Below the pieces are notes generated by a model. That model ran no database searches, was not told the DNA's origin, and saw only the letters and a list, made by a program, of their open reading frames with translations. Below are positions 41,379 through 50,493 of a stretch of DNA of 64,000 bases, piece after piece. The translations under genes and the position numbers were made by a program. The stretch's first letter is position 1. Each line of letters begins with the position of its first letter. This stretch comes from Yeosuana marina (GTDB taxonomy: Bacteria > Bacteroidota > Bacteroidia > Flavobacteriales > Flavobacteriaceae): contig NZ_JAAKGI010000027.1 of assembly GCF_011762485.1 (NCBI RefSeq), forward strand, positions 1 through 64,000, written 5' to 3'.

Positions 41379-42443
41379 ATGAAACACGACTACACTACTT
41401 GTAAAAATTGTGAAAAGGATTATGATAAAGAGTTTCAGTTTTGCCCGCACTGTGGACAAAAAGCAAATGATGAGCTTACGCTTGGTGTGCTGTTTTATAA
41501 CACCATAAGCAACTATTTTTCGTTTGATGCGCGTTTTTTTAAAAGCTATATCCCTTTAATGTTTAAACCAGGCTATTTGCCTAAACGATTTATAGAAGGT
41601 AAACGCTTATTATATTTGCATCCGGCACAAATGTATCTGTTTATTTCAGTGGTGTTCTTTTTTTTATTTTCATTTATTGCGAGAGAGAGTACTCAAGAGT
41701 TTGATAAAGCGCTTAAAAATGGTTTTGATAAGGTTAAAGTAGCTAAGGATTCTATTCAATCAAATCTGACGTTAGACTCTATCCAAACAGAAAAGATATT
41801 AAAGCCTTTAAAAGAAAATAATATTGTAACTGGAGTAGATGGGTATAAAGATTTAGATTCTATATTAAAAAATAATCAAGATAAACCTATAGTAAATGCT
41901 AATTTTGATTTTAATGAACAGAAAATAGATTCTTTAATAGCCATTGGTGCCCCAGACGCAGAAATTTATAAAGCAATGGGATTAAATGATGATGCAGGAG
42001 CTTTTAAGCGTAAATTATTTTCTCAAGTTCTTAAATTTTATAAACAAAAAAACGGAGGTTCTATTTTACAGGCGTTTTACGATAGTATACCGATAGCCAT
42101 GTTTATTTTGTTGCCAATTTTCGCATTACTCCTAAAATTATTTTACTATAATAAAGGACGATTTTCGCACCATTTAGTGTTTACGTTTTATTTTTTCTCG
42201 TTTTTGTTTATGGTATTTAGCATTTTAATTCTAGCTAATTTTATCTTTAAATTATCAGCTGGAACCATTGTTTTAATCATGCTTTCCACCTTTTTCTATC
42301 TATTGTTTGCAGTCAAACGTTTTTATGGACAAGGCTATTTCTTAAGTTTTATTAAAAGTAGCGTTATTTCATTTTTGTTTTTAAGTTTTGTAACGCCTTT
42401 AGCTGCTTTAATTATTGGGCTTACAGCCTTTTTATTCTATTAG
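41379..42443 (+). CDS. DUF3667 zinc-ribbon membrane protein
   Basis: The 354-residue protein starts with a zinc ribbon (CKNCEKDYDKEFQFCPHCGQ, residues 8-27, two CxxC pairs). The DUF3667 block with LMFKPGYLPKRFIEGKRLLYLHPAQMYLF-type sequence follows (about 65-95). Then come one membrane helix, a long soluble region (about 110-225) and four membrane helices at the end. Family function is undefined. It diverges from the sigma-54-linked operon and converges with uvrA. Confidence 0.88.
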   Translation: MKHDYTTCKNCEKDYDKEFQFCPHCGQKANDELTLGVLFYNTISNYFSFDARFFKSYIPLMFKPGYLPKRFIEGKRLLYLHPAQMYLFISVVFFFLFSFIARESTQEFDKALKNGFDKVKVAKDSIQSNLTLDSIQTEKILKPLKENNIVTGVDGYKDLDSILKNNQDKPIVNANFDFNEQKIDSLIAIGAPDAEIYKAMGLNDDAGAFKRKLFSQVLKFYKQKNGGSILQAFYDSIPIAMFILLPIFALLLKLFYYNKGRFSHHLVFTFYFFSFLFMVFSILILANFIFKLSAGTIVLIMLSTFFYLLFAVKRFYGQGYFLSFIKSSVISFLFLSFVTPLAALIIGLTAFLFY

Positions 42444-42470
42444 AATAGATAGAAATGATAGTTCGTTCTG

Positions 42471-45257
42471 CTATAGTTTATCTTTTAGATACTTGGTGGT
42501 AGCAGAAGCATTATTGTTAATAATCTCTTCTGGCGTGCCCGCTGCGACTATATAACCACCGTTTTCACCACCTTCTGGACCTAAATCAATTATATGATCT
42601 GCACATTTTATAAGCTCTAAGTTGTGTTCAACCACAATAATGGAATGCCCTTTTTCAATCAAGGCATTAAACGATTTTAATAACTTTAAAATATCGTGAA
42701 AATGCAGACCTGTAGTGGGTTCATCAAAGATAAAAAGTGCCTTTTCTTTACTATTGCCTTTTCCTAAAAATGAGGCTAGCTTAATCCGTTGTGCTTCTCC
42801 ACCAGACAGGGTAGAGGAGCTTTGTCCTAAGGTTACATAGCCTAGTCCAACATCTTGTAACGGTTGTAATTTGTTTTTGATTTTTGATTGCTTATTGGTT
42901 TCAAAGAATGTGATGGCATCATCAATAGTCATATTTAAAATGTCATCAATATTTTTGCCTGCAAACGTCACTTCAAGGACTTCCTTTTTAAAGCGTTTTC
43001 CTTTACACGTTTCACATTCTAAATGCACATCGGCCATAAACTGCATTTCAATGGTTACTTCACCTTCGCCTTTGCAAGTCTCACAGCGTCCGCCATCTAC
43101 GTTAAAAGAAAAATGTTTGGCTTGGTAGCCTCTAATAGAACTCAGTTTTTGATTTGAATATAAGGCTCTGATATCGTCATACGCTTTGATGTAGGTTACG
43201 GGATTTGAACGCGATGACCTTCCAATGGGGTTTTGGTCTACAAACTCAATATGATTAACATTACTAAAATTACCTTCTAAGGCAGTGAATTGACCCGGTT
43301 TATCTGAAAAATCAGTTATTTTTTTTTGTAATGCCGGATAGAGGATTTTTTTAACTAGCGTGCTTTTTCCACTACCAGAAACTCCTGTAACTACGGTAAG
43401 CATTCCCAGTGGAAAACATACGTCAACATTTTTTAAGTTGTTTTCACGAGCTCCAATAATGTCTACATGGTATTTAGAATTTCTTCGTGTTTTTGGAACT
43501 GAAATTTCTAATTCTCCATTTAAATATTTAGCTGTTAATGAATCTGATTCTAAAATATCAGCGTAGGTTCCGTTAGCAACAACATGGCCGCCAAAAGTTC
43601 CTGCTTCAGGGCCAATATCGATAATTTGATCAGCCGCTTTCATGATATCTTCATCATGTTCAACAACAATGACGGTATTTCCTAAATCACGTAGCTGTTT
43701 TAAAACCAAAATGAGACGTTCTGTATCTTTAGGATGCAGGCCAATACTAGGTTCATCTAAAATATACATAGATCCCACTAGACTACTCCCTAGTGAGGTT
43801 GCTAGATTGATACGCTGACTTTCACCACCAGATAAAGTGTTTGACTTTCTGTTTAGGGTTAAATAATCAAGTCCTACATTAGATAAAAATAATAATCGGT
43901 TATTGATTTCCTTTAGAAGTCTTTCAGCGATTTGCGTATCGTAATCATTCAGTTCTAAGTTTTTGAAAAAATTAGATAATTTATTTAAAGGCATCTCTAC
44001 TAAATCCGTAATGGTTGCACCACTAATTTTGACAAAGTTGGCTTCCGGACGTAACCGCTTTCCATTACAGGCTTTACACTTTGTTTTTCCGCGATAACGA
44101 GACAACATAACTCTATTCTGGATTTTATAGGCTTTAGCCTCTAGCTCAGCAAAAAACGAGTTTAATCCTTCAAAATATTGGTTTCCATTCCAAATAAGAT
44201 CTTTTTGTTCTTTACTTAGTTCAAAATAAGGTTTATGGATGGGAAAATTAAATTTATGCGAATTATTAACCAATTGATCTTTATACCAACTCATGCTTTC
44301 ACCACGCCAGGGAAAAATAGCATTTTCGTAGACTGATAAGCCAGTGTTTGGAATAACTAAATCCTCGTCTATACCAATAATATCACCATAACCTTCGCAT
44401 TTTGGGCAGGCTCCGTACGGATTATTAAAACTGAATAAATGTACATTCGGTTCTAAAAACGAGATCCCATCAAGTTCAAACTTATTGCTAAAATGTCTAT
44501 TAGTATGATTGCTTAAGATTTCAATAATACATTCGCCTTTTCCTTCAAAAAAAGCAGTTTGCACAGCATCAGCCAATCTATTTTGAAAATCTTCTTCGTC
44601 TTTAATGATAATTCTATCAACGACTAAAAAAATATCTTTTACTGATTCTTTAATATCTGTAGCTTCATCAATTCTTAGAACGTTATCTTTTACTTTTATT
44701 CGCGCATAGCCTTGTTGTTGCAAAACTTTTAGTTTGTCTTGCAATTCACGACCAGATTCTAAATGAATAGGGGCGAGGAGCAATAATCGTTCGCCTTCAG
44801 CAAATTCTTTTAGATAGTTCAGCACATCAGAAACCGTATCTTTTTTCACTTCAGCACCAGAAATAGGTGATATAGTTTTGCCTATTCTAGCAAATAACAA
44901 TTTTAAATAATCATAAATTTCTGTAGATGTTCCAACAGTTGAACGTGGATTCGTAGAGTTTACTTTTTGTTCAATAGCAATGGCCGGCGCAATACCCTTT
45001 ATATAATCTACTTTTGGTTTGTTTAATCGACCTAAAAATTGTCGTGCATAACTCGATAAGCTTTCAACGTAGCGTCGTTGCCCTTCAGCATATAAGGTGT
45101 CGAATGCTAAACTTGACTTGCCCGAACCAGATAATCCCGTAATGACTACTAATTTATTTCTTGGAATAACGACATCAATGTTTTTTAAGTTGTGCAATTT
45201 GGCACCTTTAATGATGATATTTTGCTTTGGATTTACGTCTAAAAGGTTTGTAGTCAT
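42471..45257 (-). CDS. uvrA: Excinuclease ABC subunit A
   Basis: This 928-residue ATPase recognises DNA lesions and loads UvrB in nucleotide excision repair. Two ABC modules are present: Walker A GLSGSGKS (about 44) with signature LSGGESQR, and Walker A GVSGSGKS (about 630) with signature LSGGEAQR. Zinc-finger cysteine pairs occur in each half (CPKCEGYGD, CKACNGKR, CETCKGEGE and CETCKGKR). All motifs are in place; length is typical. Upstream, about 300 bp separate it from the sigma factor gene. Confidence 0.97.
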   Translation of the reverse strand: MTTNLLDVNPKQNIIIKGAKLHNLKNIDVVIPRNKLVVITGLSGSGKSSLAFDTLYAEGQRRYVESLSSYARQFLGRLNKPKVDYIKGIAPAIAIEQKVNSTNPRSTVGTSTEIYDYLKLLFARIGKTISPISGAEVKKDTVSDVLNYLKEFAEGERLLLLAPIHLESGRELQDKLKVLQQQGYARIKVKDNVLRIDEATDIKESVKDIFLVVDRIIIKDEEDFQNRLADAVQTAFFEGKGECIIEILSNHTNRHFSNKFELDGISFLEPNVHLFSFNNPYGACPKCEGYGDIIGIDEDLVIPNTGLSVYENAIFPWRGESMSWYKDQLVNNSHKFNFPIHKPYFELSKEQKDLIWNGNQYFEGLNSFFAELEAKAYKIQNRVMLSRYRGKTKCKACNGKRLRPEANFVKISGATITDLVEMPLNKLSNFFKNLELNDYDTQIAERLLKEINNRLLFLSNVGLDYLTLNRKSNTLSGGESQRINLATSLGSSLVGSMYILDEPSIGLHPKDTERLILVLKQLRDLGNTVIVVEHDEDIMKAADQIIDIGPEAGTFGGHVVANGTYADILESDSLTAKYLNGELEISVPKTRRNSKYHVDIIGARENNLKNVDVCFPLGMLTVVTGVSGSGKSTLVKKILYPALQKKITDFSDKPGQFTALEGNFSNVNHIEFVDQNPIGRSSRSNPVTYIKAYDDIRALYSNQKLSSIRGYQAKHFSFNVDGGRCETCKGEGEVTIEMQFMADVHLECETCKGKRFKKEVLEVTFAGKNIDDILNMTIDDAITFFETNKQSKIKNKLQPLQDVGLGYVTLGQSSSTLSGGEAQRIKLASFLGKGNSKEKALFIFDEPTTGLHFHDILKLLKSFNALIEKGHSIIVVEHNLELIKCADHIIDLGPEGGENGGYIVAAGTPEEIINNNASATTKYLKDKL

Positions 45258-45419
45258 GGGTTTTATAAGGACTTATCATGCAAAGATACTATAAGTATTT
45301 AATCTATGTAAAAATAATTGTTTCCTAACTTTTGAGATTCTTGTTATGTATTTGAACGATAAAACATTACGGTAAAACAGGATTTAAAGCACTTATAAAT
45401 CAAAAAAAGACCATAATTT

Positions 45420-45451
45420 TTGTTTTTTAGGAATGATTGTTGTTATATTTG
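45420..45451 (+). promoter_or_regulatory. Promoter of the sigma factor gene
   Basis: TTG at 45420-45422, a 21-nt spacer and TATATTTG at 45444-45451 match the vegetative consensus. It implies a leader of about 95 nt before the ATG at 45554. Confidence 0.62.
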
Positions 45452-45489
45452 AATGATAATCATCAATTAAACTATTGCCTATAGCAGAA

Positions 45490-45550
45490 CATTACTTTTA
45501 AACATGTAACCCCAAGCAAAGAAGAACTCTTCGATGCATTAAAAGTAATT
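45490..45550 (+). promoter_or_regulatory. Long hairpin leader in front of the sigma factor gene
   Basis: ATTACTTTTAA (45491-45501) and TTAAAAGTAAT (45539-45549) are perfect 11-bp complements, ending 4 nt before the ATG. Inside lies a smaller hairpin GAAG-AACT-CTTC (about 45521-45532). In the RNA the outer stem would cover the ribosome landing region. A translational switch is possible but unproven. Confidence 0.5.
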
Positions 45551-45553
45551 ATT

Positions 45554-46138
45554 ATGCAACACGAAATTATACCAGATGCTGCTTTAGTGACAAACTATAT
45601 CACTGGAGATGAGAGCGCATTAGAAATTCTTATAACGAGACACAAACAGAAAATTTATAGTTTTATCTATTCAAAAGTATACGATAGAGATATTACTGAA
45701 GATATTTTTCAAGATACGTTTATTAAAGTCATACGAACACTTAAAAGAGGCGCTTACAATGAAGAAGGTAAGTTTTTACCATGGGTTATGCGAATCTCAC
45801 ATAATTTAGTTATAGACCATTTTAGAAAGAATAGCAGAATGCCAAAATTTGATAATACTGGTGAATTCAGTATTTTTTCTGTGCTGAGCGATAGTTCACT
45901 TAATGCAGAAAAACAGATTATAAAAGATCAAGTAGAATCAGACGTAAGACGCTTGGTTGATGAACTACCAGAAGACCAAAAGGAAGTGTTATTAATGCGT
46001 ATATATAACGATATGAGCTTTAAGGAAATCTCAGATAAAACGGGTGTTAGTATTAATACTGCATTAGGAAGAATGCGTTATGCGCTCATTAATTTGAGAA
46101 AAATAATAGATAAACACAATATTGTTTTAACTAATTAA
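45554..46138 (+). CDS. RNA polymerase sigma-70 family factor (ECF type)
   Basis: The 194-residue factor has region 2 (about 24-95) with YSKVYDRDITEDIFQDTFIKVIRTL and the region 2.4-like WVMRISHNLVIDHFRKN. Region 4 (about 135-185) has LPEDQKEVLLMRIYNDMSFKEISDKTGVSINTALGRMRYALINLRK with its helix-turn-helix. No anti-sigma factor of the usual membrane type is adjacent. Instead a 48-residue gene follows after 55 bp. The target regulon is unknown. Family call is secure. Confidence 0.92.
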   Translation: MQHEIIPDAALVTNYITGDESALEILITRHKQKIYSFIYSKVYDRDITEDIFQDTFIKVIRTLKRGAYNEEGKFLPWVMRISHNLVIDHFRKNSRMPKFDNTGEFSIFSVLSDSSLNAEKQIIKDQVESDVRRLVDELPEDQKEVLLMRIYNDMSFKEISDKTGVSINTALGRMRYALINLRKIIDKHNIVLTN

Positions 46139-46193
46139 ACAATATTTCAAGTTTTGCTGCGTTACTATTTTAATTCATTTAAAAATACTATAC

Positions 46194-46340
46194 ATGGCAA
46201 AACTTTACACTCACAATTCTATTAAAAAATTAAATGATCTAAAACCGAAGGAAGAAACGGTTAATTTTCTTCTAAATTATTCTAAGGCTTTAAGTGTTAT
46301 TAATTGTAATAAAATGACGTTTGAAACTGTTTTAAACTAA
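46194..46340 (+). CDS. 48-residue companion protein of the sigma factor
   Basis: A short open frame starts at ATG 46194 (MAKLYTHNSIKKLNDLKPKE) and ends at TAA 46340. It encodes 48 residues with a basic start and an amphipathic helix (about 20-36, EETVNFLLNYSKALSVI). It has a clear start, coding-like composition and a position between the sigma gene and their shared terminator. This suggests a real gene co-transcribed with the sigma factor. It could be a small modulator of the factor, but no family is recognised. Confidence 0.65.
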   Translation: MAKLYTHNSIKKLNDLKPKEETVNFLLNYSKALSVINCNKMTFETVLN

Positions 46341-46363
46341 TCTAAACGACGTTTTAATAAAGC

Positions 46364-46398
46364 AAAAGTCCTGAAAACCAAAGTTTCAGGGCTTTTTT
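46364..46398. terminator. Terminator of the sigma factor operon, overlapping the nth stop codon
   Basis: AGTCCTGAAA pairs with TTTCAGGGCT (about 46367-46376 with 46384-46393; one T-G pair), with A and T runs outside. The right arm contains the stop codon of nth on the other strand (46386-46388). Confidence 0.85.
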
Positions 46399-47045
46399 GT
46401 TTTATAGTAATTATCAATCACCGATTTTCTGCCAATTGTTTTGGTAATAATATCTTTATCCAAATCCCAACCTCTGGCAGGAGAGTATTGTCTTCCGTAC
46501 CATATTATTTGTAAATGCAAATCGTTCCAGAGCTCTTTAGGAAATAAACGTTTGGCATCTTTTTCGGTTTGAACCACATTTTTTCCACTACTTAAATTCC
46601 ACCGATACATCAATCTGTGAATATGTGTATCAACAGGAAATGCAGGCACTCCAAAAGCTTGAGACATGACGACACTCGCTGTTTTATGACCAACAGCAGG
46701 AAGTTCCTCTAAATCCACAAAATTTTGAGGTACTAAACCATTATGCTTTTCAATCAGAATTTTTGATAAGCCATAGATACCTTTACTTTTCATAGGTGAT
46801 AACCCAACTGGTTTTATGATATCTCTGATTTCTTCTACAGACAATTTAACCATATCATAAGGATTGTCCGCTTTTTTGAATAGTATTGGCGTAATTTGAT
46901 TGACCCTAACATCGGTGCTTTGAGCTGATAATAAGACGGCTATCAAAAGAGTGAATGGATCTTTGTGTTCTAAAGGAATAGGGATTTCTGGATATAATTC
47001 TTGTAGTGTTGAAATAACGAATTCTACATTTTCTATTTTGGACAT
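46386..47045 (-). CDS. nth: Endonuclease III-like DNA glycosylase without Fe-S cysteines
   Basis: This 219-residue base-excision glycosylase/AP lyase has its helix-hairpin-helix ELPAVGHKTAS with the catalytic Lys (about 123) and the following VDTHIHRL with the catalytic Asp (about 141). E. coli Nth ends with four cysteines (C-X6-C-X2-C-X5-C) that hold a 4Fe-4S cluster. Here that region reads YGRQYSPARGWDLDKD and no such cysteines occur. The active site is otherwise intact, so it should be a cluster-less functional form. It diverges from bcp with 34 bp between the starts. Confidence 0.92.
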   Translation of the reverse strand: MSKIENVEFVISTLQELYPEIPIPLEHKDPFTLLIAVLLSAQSTDVRVNQITPILFKKADNPYDMVKLSVEEIRDIIKPVGLSPMKSKGIYGLSKILIEKHNGLVPQNFVDLEELPAVGHKTASVVMSQAFGVPAFPVDTHIHRLMYRWNLSSGKNVVQTEKDAKRLFPKELWNDLHLQIIWYGRQYSPARGWDLDKDIITKTIGRKSVIDNYYKTKKP

Positions 47046-47065
47046 TTATTGTAATTTAGCAGTAA

Positions 47066-47073
47066 CAAAGTTA
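47066..47073 (-). promoter_or_regulatory. -7 promoter box for nth
   Basis: Minus-strand TAACTTTG matches TAnnTTTG, 20 bp before the nth ATG, within the 34-bp divergent gap to bcp. The -33 region would fall within the bcp coding start. Confidence 0.4.
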
Positions 47074-47079
47074 AAAAAT

Positions 47080-47535
47080 ATGACCACATTACAAGTAGGG
47101 GATAAAGCACCCAATTTTAAAGCATTAGACGAGCAAGGAAACACGATTTCATTAGCTGATTATAAAGGAAAAAAGTTAGTTGTTTTCTTTTATCCAAAGG
47201 CTAGTACGCCTGGTTGTACAGCAGAAGCTTGTAATTTAAGTGATAATTACAAAACATTACAAGACCAGGGTTACAACATTTTAGGAGTTAGTGCCGATAG
47301 CCAAAAGCGTCAAGAAAATTTTAAAAACAAGTATAAGTTTCCGTTTCCATTATTAGCAGATGAAGATAAAACGGTTATTAATGCTTTTGGTGTTTGGGGA
47401 CCTAAAAAGTTTATGGGTAAAGAATATGATGGCATTCATAGAACCACCTTTATTATAGACGAACAAGGTATTATTTCAAAAATAATTGAAAAGGTAAAAA
47501 CGAAAGACCACGCAAGCCAAATACTAGAAGACTAA
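47080..47535 (+). CDS. bcp: Thioredoxin-dependent thiol peroxidase (Bcp/PrxQ)
   Basis: This 151-residue peroxiredoxin reduces peroxides with electrons from thioredoxin. Cys46 (peroxidatic) and Cys51 (resolving) lie in STPGCTAEACNLSD, the CxxxxC arrangement of the atypical 2-Cys PrxQ class. The frame is open 43 codons further upstream into nth, but the N-terminus MTTLQVGDKAPNFKALDE marks the true start at 47080. It is convergent with the 482-residue unknown gene with only 2 bp between stops. Confidence 0.95.
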   Translation: MTTLQVGDKAPNFKALDEQGNTISLADYKGKKLVVFFYPKASTPGCTAEACNLSDNYKTLQDQGYNILGVSADSQKRQENFKNKYKFPFPLLADEDKTVINAFGVWGPKKFMGKEYDGIHRTTFIIDEQGIISKIIEKVKTKDHASQILED

Positions 47536-47537
47536 TT

Positions 47538-48986
47538 CTATTTTAATTTACGTCTTCTAGAATATCCAAATAAACGTTGATCTTTAATTATTTCAGCAAC
47601 TCCTTCAGGAAGCATGTCTTCCCATCCGTCTTGACCATCTTGAATCATTTGAAGTACTTCTCTTGATAAGATATCCATGATTTCTGGATTAAAATCTTTG
47701 ATATCGAGCATTTTACCATTGTATTTAAAGAATTTGTATAATTCTTTCATACGAGGATGCACTTTTAAATTTTCACTGGTATAAAATTCTCCGGTATCAT
47801 GATTTTTTAAAGGATATAAATATACTTTTAAATCTTTATAGAATAATTTACCAAAAGCTTCTAGAATACCACCACTTAAATTGCGATAGTACTTTTCATC
47901 AAAAATTTGAATTAGGTTATAAACGCCCATGGCGAGTGCCATTCTTGCTTTTGTAAACTGTGCAAAAAACTCAACTAACCTATAGTATTCCTGGAAATTA
48001 GTAATCATAACTGTTTGTCCAAGAGAACATAATAATTCTGCTCTATCTAAAAAGTCACGTTCGTTAATTTTTCCTTCTGCTCTCAAATTAGTCAACGTAA
48101 TTTCAAAAATTATCTTGACATTTTTTTTATTAACTGTTTTCTCACTAAGAAATAATTCTACTGCCTTTTCATAAATATCCATATTTACTTTAGTCACTGG
48201 TCTAAAACTTCCCCGAAGTGCTAAAATATTTTTCTTATATAATTCTTGAGCAGGTAACAGGTTCATACCGTCAGGACCAAACATAACGGCTTCAGTCATC
48301 TCATTCTTAAGCAGTTGTAAACTCATTAAGCGATTGTCGACATACATAAATCTGCAGCCAGCAAAATTGATCATATCAATTTCTATCTGATCTTTTTCAA
48401 TATTGTCATACAAAGATTTTACAATCTCTTTTGGATCATCGTGCATATAAAAAGCTCCAAAAATCAGATTTACCCCAAGGATTCCTAATGTTTCTTGTTG
48501 TAACTGGGCATTCGTTTGCTTAAACCGCACGTGAATAACAATATCGTTATAATCTTCAAGCGGATCTAACTGAAATTTAATACCTACCCAACCATGGCCT
48601 TTAAATTTCTTCGAAAAATCAATGGTAGCAACGGTATTCGCAAAAGAGAAGAATAGTTTATCGGGATGCTTATCTCTTGAAATTCTATCTTCAACCAACC
48701 GAACTTCATGATTTAACATTTTACGTAAACGAGACTCGCTTACATAACGGTTATCATTTTCAACACCATAAATAGCATCACTAAAATCTTTATCGTAGGC
48801 AGACATGGCTTTGGCAATGGTACCTGAACTACCGCCAGCTCTAAAGAAATTACGAACCGTTTCTTGGCCTGCACCGATTTCAGCAAAGGTTCCGTAAATA
48901 TTTTCATTAAGATTTATCTGTAAGGATTTCTGTTTAATGGTAGGAATCTTACTTATTTCTTTATCTCCTTTTAACTTTAAAGTCAT
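47538..48986 (-). CDS. Conserved 482-residue protein of unknown function
   Basis: The protein is soluble-looking, without signal peptide or membrane helices. It starts with QINLNENIYGTFAEIGAGQE and continues FFRAGGSSGTIAKAMSAYDK. Other notable blocks are LGVNLIFGAFYMHDDPKEIV, MINFAGCRFMYVDNRLMSLQLL and MEDMLPEGV-like sequence near the end. The Gly-rich early region could bind a nucleotide or cofactor, but no standard Walker or Rossmann motif is present. I do not recognise a family whose function is known. The dense, even composition suggests a strongly conserved housekeeping-type protein. Confidence 0.75.
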   Translation of the reverse strand: MTLKLKGDKEISKIPTIKQKSLQINLNENIYGTFAEIGAGQETVRNFFRAGGSSGTIAKAMSAYDKDFSDAIYGVENDNRYVSESRLRKMLNHEVRLVEDRISRDKHPDKLFFSFANTVATIDFSKKFKGHGWVGIKFQLDPLEDYNDIVIHVRFKQTNAQLQQETLGILGVNLIFGAFYMHDDPKEIVKSLYDNIEKDQIEIDMINFAGCRFMYVDNRLMSLQLLKNEMTEAVMFGPDGMNLLPAQELYKKNILALRGSFRPVTKVNMDIYEKAVELFLSEKTVNKKNVKIIFEITLTNLRAEGKINERDFLDRAELLCSLGQTVMITNFQEYYRLVEFFAQFTKARMALAMGVYNLIQIFDEKYYRNLSGGILEAFGKLFYKDLKVYLYPLKNHDTGEFYTSENLKVHPRMKELYKFFKYNGKMLDIKDFNPEIMDILSREVLQMIQDGQDGWEDMLPEGVAEIIKDQRLFGYSRRRKLK

Positions 48987-49040
48987 TTTCTTTTTTTTGA
49001 GTTACAAAAATAGAAAAAAAAGAAGGATTAATACATAAAG

Positions 49041-49069
49041 AAAGCCATTTCAAAATTTGAAATGGCTTT
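49041..49069. terminator. Intrinsic terminator after the pnt operon
   Basis: Perfect 14-bp inverted repeat AAAGCCATTTCAAA/TTTGAAATGGCTTT (49041-49054 with 49056-49069) lies 27 bp after the pntB stop on the minus strand. No strong T run follows on either side, so efficiency is uncertain. Confidence 0.65.
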
Positions 49070-49095
49070 ACTAAAAAATTTATGGATTTAATGAT

Positions 49096-50493
49096 TTACA
49101 TCCCTTTTAATTCTGAAATTAATGATTGAATCACTGATTTCGCATCACCAAATAACATGGATGTTTTTTGATTATAGAATAATTCGTTTTCAATACCGGC
49201 ATATCCAGGATTCATACTACGTTTGTTGATAATGATATTTTTAGCGTTTTCAACATCTAAAATCGGCATACCGTAAATGGGACTTGATGGGTTGTTGTGA
49301 GCAGCAGGATTAACAACATCATTGGCTCCAACCACAAAAACAATATCCGTATTTTTAAATTCAGGGTTAACGTCTTCCATTTCAACCAACTTATCATAGT
49401 CAACATTCGTTTCTGCTAATAACACATTCATATGCCCTGGCATCCGACCAGCAACTGGATGAATGGCGTATTTAACTTCTATATCCTTACTAGCCAATAA
49501 TTGTTCTAACTCATGAATGGCATGCTGCGCTTGAGCTACTGCCAAACCATATCCGGGTACAATGATGATTCTTTGAGAATAATTCATCATAATAGCAGCA
49601 TCACTAACGGTTGTTTTTTTAATAGATCCTTTCATAGTTTCTGAAGCCCCTAAGGTGGCTTCATCACCGCTACTACTACCAAAACTTCCGAAAATAACAT
49701 TAACTAGCGATCTATTCATGGCATCACACATGGCAAACGTAAGAATAGTTCCTGCAGAGCCTACTAAAATACCACCCGTTAACATCACCATATTTCCATA
49801 AAGAAAACCTCCTAAAGCGGCTGCTAAACCAGTAAATGAGTTTAATAATGAAATGACGACTGGCATATCTGCACCTCCAATAGGAAATACAAATAAAACA
49901 CCATATGCTAAGGCTGCAAAAAACAAAATATATAATAGGACTTGGCTTTCTGTGCCTGACCATGTAATAAATACGGCAAACACGATTAAACCAATAATAA
50001 TCAGATTATTGATAAGATTGTATTTGGGTAAACGAATAGGTTTTTTAAGTGTTCCATTCAATTTTGCCCAAGCAATCATACTTCCTGAAAAGGAAATACT
50101 CCCAATAATAATTCCTGCTACAATAGTCGCAACAGATAAGGCTTCGCCTGTATAATGTTCAAATTCAATCAATCCAATTAAAGCGGCACTGGCACCTCCC
50201 ATGCCATTAAATAGCGATACTAACTCTGGCATTTTGGTCATTGCAACTTTTTTGGCGATCATCCAACCTATAATGGTCCCGATAACGATTGCGGTTCCAA
50301 TTAAAACATATATGAATGTAGGAACTTGACCTTGGTATAAGAAAATGGTTCCTAAAATGGCTAAAGTCATACCAGCTGCAGCAATAAGATTTCCTTTTCT
50401 TGCTGTTTCTGGTTTACCAAGCATCTTTAAACCCAAAATATAGGTCATAGATGCAATTAAATAGATAAATTCGAGACTAAATATATACTCCAT
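49096..50493 (-). CDS. pntB: NAD(P) transhydrogenase subunit beta
   Basis: The 465-residue protein has nine or so membrane helices (about 1-270). A C-terminal NADP(H)-binding domain (about 290-465) contains IVPGYGLAVAQAQHA, HPVAGRMPGHMNVLLAE and the FVVGANDVVNPAA motif. It couples hydride transfer from NADH to NADP+ with proton flow across the inner membrane. It is the last of three pnt genes; its ATG shares one base with the stop of the preceding gene (TAATG). Confidence 0.96.
   Translation of the reverse strand: MEYIFSLEFIYLIASMTYILGLKMLGKPETARKGNLIAAAGMTLAILGTIFLYQGQVPTFIYVLIGTAIVIGTIIGWMIAKKVAMTKMPELVSLFNGMGGASAALIGLIEFEHYTGEALSVATIVAGIIIGSISFSGSMIAWAKLNGTLKKPIRLPKYNLINNLIIIGLIVFAVFITWSGTESQVLLYILFFAALAYGVLFVFPIGGADMPVVISLLNSFTGLAAALGGFLYGNMVMLTGGILVGSAGTILTFAMCDAMNRSLVNVIFGSFGSSSGDEATLGASETMKGSIKKTTVSDAAIMMNYSQRIIIVPGYGLAVAQAQHAIHELEQLLASKDIEVKYAIHPVAGRMPGHMNVLLAETNVDYDKLVEMEDVNPEFKNTDIVFVVGANDVVNPAAHNNPSSPIYGMPILDVENAKNIIINKRSMNPGYAGIENELFYNQKTSMLFGDAKSVIQSLISELKGM

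Noticed and set aside
46951..47079. 43-codon upstream extension of bcp
   Set aside because: It lies antisense inside nth and the Bcp family begins at MTTLQVGDKAP.
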